NCBI RefSeq assembly: GCF_902686445.1
Contig: NC_062220.1
Location: forward strand, 112,702,643-112,766,642
Length of the DNA stretch: 64,000 nt
Reading direction: 5' to 3'
Origin: Sciurus carolinensis
Taxonomy: Eukaryota; Chordata; Mammalia; Rodentia; Sciuridae
Positions 59,607 through 64,000 of the stretch are shown in pieces (within the stretch, counting starts at the first letter, position 1; each line of letters starts with the position of its first letter). The notes under the pieces were generated by a model, which had not been told where the DNA came from, did no database searches, and saw nothing but the letters and a program-made list of their open reading frames with translations. A program made the translations under genes and the position numbers.

Positions 59607-59741
59607 AAATCTTGCATGGCGCCGTGCGGTTCAGCAATAACCCTGTCCTCTGCAACGTGGACACCATCCAGTGGCGGGACATCGTCGACCACAACTTTCT
59701 GAGCAACATGTCAATGGACTTGCAGAACCACCTGGGCAGCT
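59607..59741 (+). CDS. EGFR: EGFR exon 4 (end of domain I, entry to Cys-rich domain II)
   Basis: The two leading bases complete Glu142. Forty-four codons (human precursor residues 143-186) follow, and the final T begins the Cys187 codon, completed in exon 5. The translation opens [12 protein letters not shown] and ends NHLGS(C). Cys157, the partner of Cys187 in human EGFR, and the sequon Asn175-Met-Ser are present. The segment closes domain I and leads into the furin-like Cys-rich domain II. Differences from remembered human EGFR cluster here: Val155, Asp160, Thr161, a three-residue patch Asp-His-Asn at 169-171 (human Ser-Ser-Asp) and Leu180. The acceptor is GTTCTGTTCCTGTAG (ending 59606). 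The donor GCT|GTAAGT at 59742 is a perfect consensus match. The 135-bp length equals human exon 4. Confidence 0.98.
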
Positions 59742-60594
59742 GTAAGTGTTGCATGAACCTTCTCTTGCCTTCCAGCTTCCATGGTGGGTAGAGTTGTTGT
59801 TCAGTGTTGGAGTTGGGGAGAGAGAGAGAGCGTTTTTACTGTTCAGTCATATTATATTAAACAAAAAAATAAGTAGTGAATACATTATTTGCCTGCTAGG
59901 AGATCTTTTATGTAAGACAGAGGTAGAAGTCTACTTTATGTGGTTCCAGGTAGCACACCTGCTCATGCAGTGCCTGAGCCCTTGAGTAGCCCTAGAGCAG
60001 AATTACTGGCTGCAGGAGGAGCTACAGTGGTAGCCTTTAGCCCTGGCTTGGAGGCTTCTCCCCATCCTGCCTCATGGAGACAGGTCAACTTCTTGTGTGC
60101 TACTGAATTACTACTGAGTCCCATGGTGGTACCCCAGCCCTCCTGACCCCTTGTCCTCTGCCCTCTGGCTTATGGGCGTAGGCACTCCCACATGGAACCA
60201 CAGGCAAAATTGGGTGCATCCCACAGGGAGGAAGTTTGTAAATATTTCCTTGAATTCTTCTGACCTCATCTCTGCCCTGTTCATCAGTAAAGCAGCTTTG
60301 TGAGGGAGGACCTGGCAGGGGACCAGGCCTAAGGTCAAAGCTACACCCCTTGCCCATTGCCAAGGCCAAGTGGGAAACTCTGGAAGACACATGCTTACAC
60401 TTACCAAGCTCCCCTGAGTTTGATCCTCTTCCTAATCCCCCTGATGTTTCAACCCTTTAAAATAAGAAGGGCTCACCACTTCCTGCATCTCTGTTTCCCT
60501 ACAGCTGTGCGGTGAATACATGTTTATTTTTTGGTCTCAAAATGTAGCTGACATGACTCTTCAAAATTATCAGCTGGATGTTCTTTTTTATTTC
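59742..60594. other. Unique start of intron 4
   Basis: No repeat recognised. Two overlapping minus frames (60100-60407) lie opposite a plus frame and look like chance. Confidence 0.45.
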
Positions 60595-61095
60595 TATTTG
60601 CTTCTTTTTATTGATTGAGCAGTTGTGATGGAATATTCATAATATAAAATTTATCATCTTAACCATTTTTAATTGTAAAATTCAGTGACATTATGTATCC
60701 ATGTCATTATGTAACCATAACTACCATGGATTGGCAGAACTTTTTTCACCTTGCAAAGCTGAAATGATGTACCCATTAATCAATAACTCCTGTTTTCCCT
60801 TCCTCCCCAGGCCCTGGCCTAGGCAGCCCTCAATCTACTCTCTGTCTCTATGAGGTTGACCACTCTAGGTGCTGGTGGAATTCCACAGTATTTGTATCTG
60901 GCTTATTTCACTTAGCATAATGTCCTCAAGGTTCATCCATATTGTAGCATATGTCAAAATTTTCTTCCTTTGTATGACTGTATGATATTCCACCATAAGC
61001 TGATACCACATTTTATTTATCTATTGATGGGCACTTAGGTTGCTTCTATCTTTTTACTCTGTTACCAGTGCTACTATTAAAATGGATATTGAGCT
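60595..61095 (-). mobile_element. Ancient L1 3' region (reverse) in intron 4
   Basis: The plus strand shows, in order, TCTTAACCATTTTTAATTGT, AAATTCAGTGACATTATGTA, TACCCATTAATCAATAACTC, CTACTCTCTGTCTCTATGAG, GTTGACCACTCTAGGTGCTG, TTATTTCACTTAGCATAATG and TCCTCAAGGTTCATCCATAT. This is the familiar reversed layout of L1MB-type elements, with indels. Confidence 0.88.
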
Positions 61096-61487
61096 CTTCT
61101 GTTTTATAAGTTTATCATTCTACCAGACACCCAACATGACACCTATTGTGTTTTCAAGAAATTGAAAATTTTTATTTTAGAATGCAAATTAGCATATTAT
61201 TCATTAGACCAAAGTTAGAATTCCCTCAGCTATCTGATGGGCAGTGGGGAGTCAATTGTAGCATATTTATAACCAAAAAACTTACATACAAAGGTTATGG
61301 ATTTGCCATGCATAAGATCAGACAGCCTGCAGTGGTATACCTATACTCTCTGCCACAATGATTATAAGGAAGATCCATCAAGAAGCATTGGAAAAAAAGA
61401 ATGGTGACTGTACAGGTTCATGAAACAGAGTCAAATATGATGACGCTTTAAGTTATAAACCGATATGATATTGATTTATGAATAGTT
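61096..61487. other. Unique intron 4 sequence
   Basis: Nothing recognised. The 71-codon plus frame has no family resemblance. Confidence 0.45.
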
Positions 61488-61880
61488 ATATTAGTTATAT
61501 TTCCATTACTCTAATAAAATACCTGAGATAATAAACTTAAAAGATGAAAGGTTAATTTTGGCTCACAGTTTTGAATCTCTTAGTCCATGGTAAATTGGCC
61601 CATAGCTTTTTGGCCTGTGCTGAAGCAGCACATCATAGGAGTTTATGGCAGAGGAAGTCGCTCATCTCATGGCAGAAGGAAGCTAAAGAGAAAGGAAGAG
61701 AAGGGGCAAGAATCCCAATATTTCATTTGAGCACATTTTTCCCAATTCCCCCAGTGACCAAACTTCCTCCCACTAGACCCCACCTCTTAAACTTTCTATC
61801 ATTTCCCAATAGCACCAACCTGGGGATTAATCCTTTAAAATATGGGCTTGTGAAGGACATTTCAGATCCAAACCATAGCA
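61488..61880 (-). mobile_element. Solo MaLR-type LTR (reverse)
   Basis: On the minus strand the element begins TGCTATGGTTTGGATCTGAA, continues TTAAGAGGTGGGGTCTAGTG, GGAGGAAGTTTGGTCACTGG and CTTCTGCCATGAGATGAGC, and ends near AGGTATTTTATTAGAGTAAT. That is the layout of ERVL-MaLR long terminal repeats, an ancient retroviral-type family. No internal coding region is present, so it is a solo LTR relic without gene function. The 133-codon plus frame (61571-61972) is an antisense artefact of it. Poly-A and target-site duplications were not resolved. Confidence 0.85.
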
Positions 61881-62200
61881 ATAAGCACATAAACCTAGCT
61901 AAATCAAAAGTCCATAAGGAAGTGGCATTAAAAGTAAGAATTGATTCAGTAAATTGTTATGAAATGACTTAATGATTAGGGAGGAATATTGAACTAATAG
62001 AGCTGTAAAGGTTTTTCTTTTTTTGTGTGCGATTAAGATAAACTAGGTATATTAGGTTAGTTATACCAGAAAGTACAAAATCACCTGATACCTGTACCTT
62101 CCTCGTTACCTACTGCCAATCTCCTTGTGGAAAGAGGACTCTTTTCCCTTAACTGTTGTTTTACAGCCCACACATTCCTCCCAAGAACTTGTCTCATTTC

Positions 62201-62203
<3 letters not shown>

Positions 62204-62232
<29 letters not shown>
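62204..62232. repeat. Poly-A tract (29 A)
   Basis: Uninterrupted A run, with no SINE or L1 body recognised immediately upstream. Confidence 0.95.
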
Positions 62233-62235
<3 letters not shown>

Positions 62236-62675
62236 TGTGAGATGATTCAAGTGCATTATGGGCAAAACACCTGAAAATCAGAAAAGTGAGACTGTATGCT
62301 CCAGCTTTATGGTTCTGTTAATAAAGTTTGGAATTTGGATGAATTAACTTGAAAGGAAAATAAATTCATCACCCCAAGATAAATTACAAATATATCAGAC
62401 ATACATATAATAAATTATTAAACATGGATATAAGTGGTAGAAGGAAACATAAAGATGAATATTTGTAATAACACATTGAAGAAAATCCAGTTAGACAACA
62501 TAAAAGTAAACTAACGTGAAAATATGTTAATGACCAACAAATATTATATGACATCTGATTACCATGAAGGCGGTTAATAGTTTTTGCTGAATAACTAGGT
62601 AAGGTAATCTTAAAAATCCTAATGACAGGGTAACCCACCACCACAATGGGCTAAGGACTTGACAGGTGCATGTAC

Positions 62676-62762
62676 TCGCATGCGCGCACACACACACACA
62701 CACTCACAGACATGCACATATATATATACACACTTACACATACATATACACACTTTCACACA
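62676..62762. repeat. Compound (CG)(CA)(TA) microsatellite
   Basis: GCATGCGCGCACACACACAC, then interrupted CA and TATATA blocks with more CA units to 62762. Confidence 0.93.
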
Positions 62763-62904
62763 ATAGGTGACCAAGAAATCAGATAAAATATTATTTCCTA
62801 CTATAATAAAAAGATCAAAATACATAAGGAAGTATCATTTTTACTTTTGCTAAATATTAGGGTTTCTTTCAATTTTAGATGCATGGATCAACTGGGGTAC
62901 AGGG

Positions 62905-63400
62905 ACACAGAAATTCTCATATTCTACTGTAGACATATAAATTAATAAGACCTAAATAGGCAGAGAATTTTGGTAAAGTGTATTCAAAGCTTATTTAAAG
63001 CATGCATAGCCATAATCATTGGCTATCATGCCTAAGAATAAGAGAAGATGAAGTAATAAGGGGAGTGAAAATCACAAGAGATGTAGAAAAGTATTTTATT
63101 CAGGAATAATTCTTGTAAACTTTTAATAAATTTTGGAAACAAATTATATATCAAAAATAAAAGAGATTGATTGGATAAGTTATGATTTGGCCATACTATC
63201 CATAATCTTGCTAGGTAAAAGGATATTTAAATGCATAAAAAAGTTGTCATGACATTTTGATAGTGTTTTTTAAGATTACAAAGCAATGCATAGTGATTCC
63301 AATTTTTGAACATACAAATATTTAAATATCCTTATTGATGGCTTCTGAATAATTTTTATTTATTCTTCTTTGCTTTTTCTACTATACATATTTCATATAA
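62905..63400 (+). mobile_element. Ancient L1 3' region (forward) in intron 4
   Basis: GACACAGAAATTCTCATATT, AATTTTGGTAAAGTGTATTC, TTTTGGAAACAAATTATATA, GATTGATTGGATAAGTTATG, ATTTGGCCATACTATCCATA and GCATAGTGATTCCAATTTTT follow the order of an old forward L1M 3' end. Confidence 0.62.
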
Positions 63401-64000
63401 GGGGACTGCATCTATTTTTTTGTCACAGAAGGTTAATAATAGAATTATAAACAGATCTTGAATTCATTGACTGGCAAATGCTTCCCCTGTTACCTGAAAG
63501 ATCATTTATATTTTAAATATCTTTCTTTTATATACCTATTACATGTCATAATCAAAATTGGAAGATGTTGATGTATAGGGTGAAAAGTAAAGATAACATC
63601 ATCTCACTGTATAGACAGAACTTCTTATAATACATTTCTGTGTATTAATTTGCTTTTTCTTCTCTTCGTTTCTGTTTCTGTCTCTCTGTCTCTGTCTCCC
63701 ATTTCACAACATATCACATACACCACCCACATGGTGCTTGGCCTTACCGTCCATCTTTCATGACTCCAGGGAGTGAACTCTAGCACTGCATTAATGTCTC
63801 TCATCCCTGGTGGCAATGGTAGAAATTGTCACTCAGTTTAGATGGGTCTCCTGGTTCACTAGACTTGGCAAATTGTCAACTCTTCCATTTATAGCCTAAA
63901 TTCTTACAGCAGCTAAAATCTTCCTGAGACTAGCAGACATTGGGACACATATTAACTCCTTTAGGTTATGATATGTTCATACTGAAAGATATCTGTTTGG
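63401..64000. other. Unique intron 4 sequence at the right edge
   Basis: A CT-rich patch lies at 63656-63705. Nothing else recognised, and no EGFR exon 5. Confidence 0.45.

Larger units (their letters stand above)
61881..62904. other. AT-rich intron 4 sequence with microsatellites
   Basis: Contains a 29-A run (62204-62232) and the (CA)n/(TA)n tract listed separately. No exon is recognised. Confidence 0.5.
59742..64000 (+). other. EGFR: EGFR intron 4, 5' part
   Basis: Starts at the consensus donor GTAAGT after exon 4 and runs to the right edge. No sequence resembling exon 5 (next expected residues Gln-Lys-Cys-Asp-Pro) was found, so the intron exceeds 4.2 kb. It contains an ancient reverse L1, a solo LTR, poly-A and (CA)n tracts and an ancient forward L1. 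Confidence 0.9.

Noticed and set aside
59543..59791. Plus-strand 82-codon frame as a small separate gene
   Set aside because: It is exon 4 of EGFR with intronic extensions on both sides.
61571..61972. 133-codon plus-strand frame in intron 4
   Set aside because: It runs antisense through a solo LTR and into its flank.

Overview
This is mammalian nuclear DNA carrying part of the epidermal growth factor receptor gene (EGFR) on the + strand. Three short coding blocks are bounded by AG and GT splice signals and translate to the N-terminal extracellular part of EGFR: exon 2 (54773-54924), exon 3 (56054-56237) and exon 4 (59607-59741). Their lengths (152, 184 and 135 bp) and intron phases (1, 0, 1, 1) match the human gene as I remember it. 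Everything before 54773 is the 3' part of the very long intron 1. Introns 2 and 3 are complete (1129 and 3369 bp), and intron 4 runs off the right edge.

The host is a rodent, most likely of the squirrel family (ground squirrel, marmot or tree squirrel). The evidence is the SINE population. There are many tRNA-Ala-like ID elements, several B1-ID dimers (B1 head, short A-rich linker, ID tail), and two copies of an ID element with an extra shared 3' tail. No mouse- or rat-type B2 or B4 element was seen. The EGFR residues are intermediate between the human and mouse proteins.

Layout: 1-54772 is intron 1. It holds ID, B1-ID and ID-composite SINEs, a 2.15-kb 5'-truncated L1 in reverse orientation (17113-19262), a 0.6-kb reverse L1 with a target-site duplication (34442-35042), many ancient L1M, L2 and MIR relics, hAT/MER5-like DNA transposon relics and long (TG)n, (GA)n, (CTTC)n and poly-T tracts. 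54773-59741 contains exons 2-4 and their introns. Intron 2 holds a B1-ID dimer and a polypyrimidine block; intron 3 holds a (CT)n tract and MIR/L2 relics. 59742-64000 is intron 4, with an ancient reverse L1, a solo MaLR-type LTR, a (CA)n tract and an ancient forward L1.

The three exons encode one continuous piece of protein (human precursor residues about 30-187). This is extracellular ligand-binding domain I, which contacts EGF-family ligands together with domain III. Exon 1 (signal peptide) lies upstream of the window and exons 5-28 lie downstream. No other protein-coding gene, tRNA gene, CRISPR array or bacterial/phage system is supported. All other long open frames look like chance or transposon-derived frames. 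I did not find a new biological system. The most unusual structure is a pair of perfect 12-bp-stem hairpins placed end to end at 53577-53632, about 1.1 kb upstream of exon 2. Repeat-family names come from remembered consensus sequences, not a database search, and most relic boundaries are approximate.
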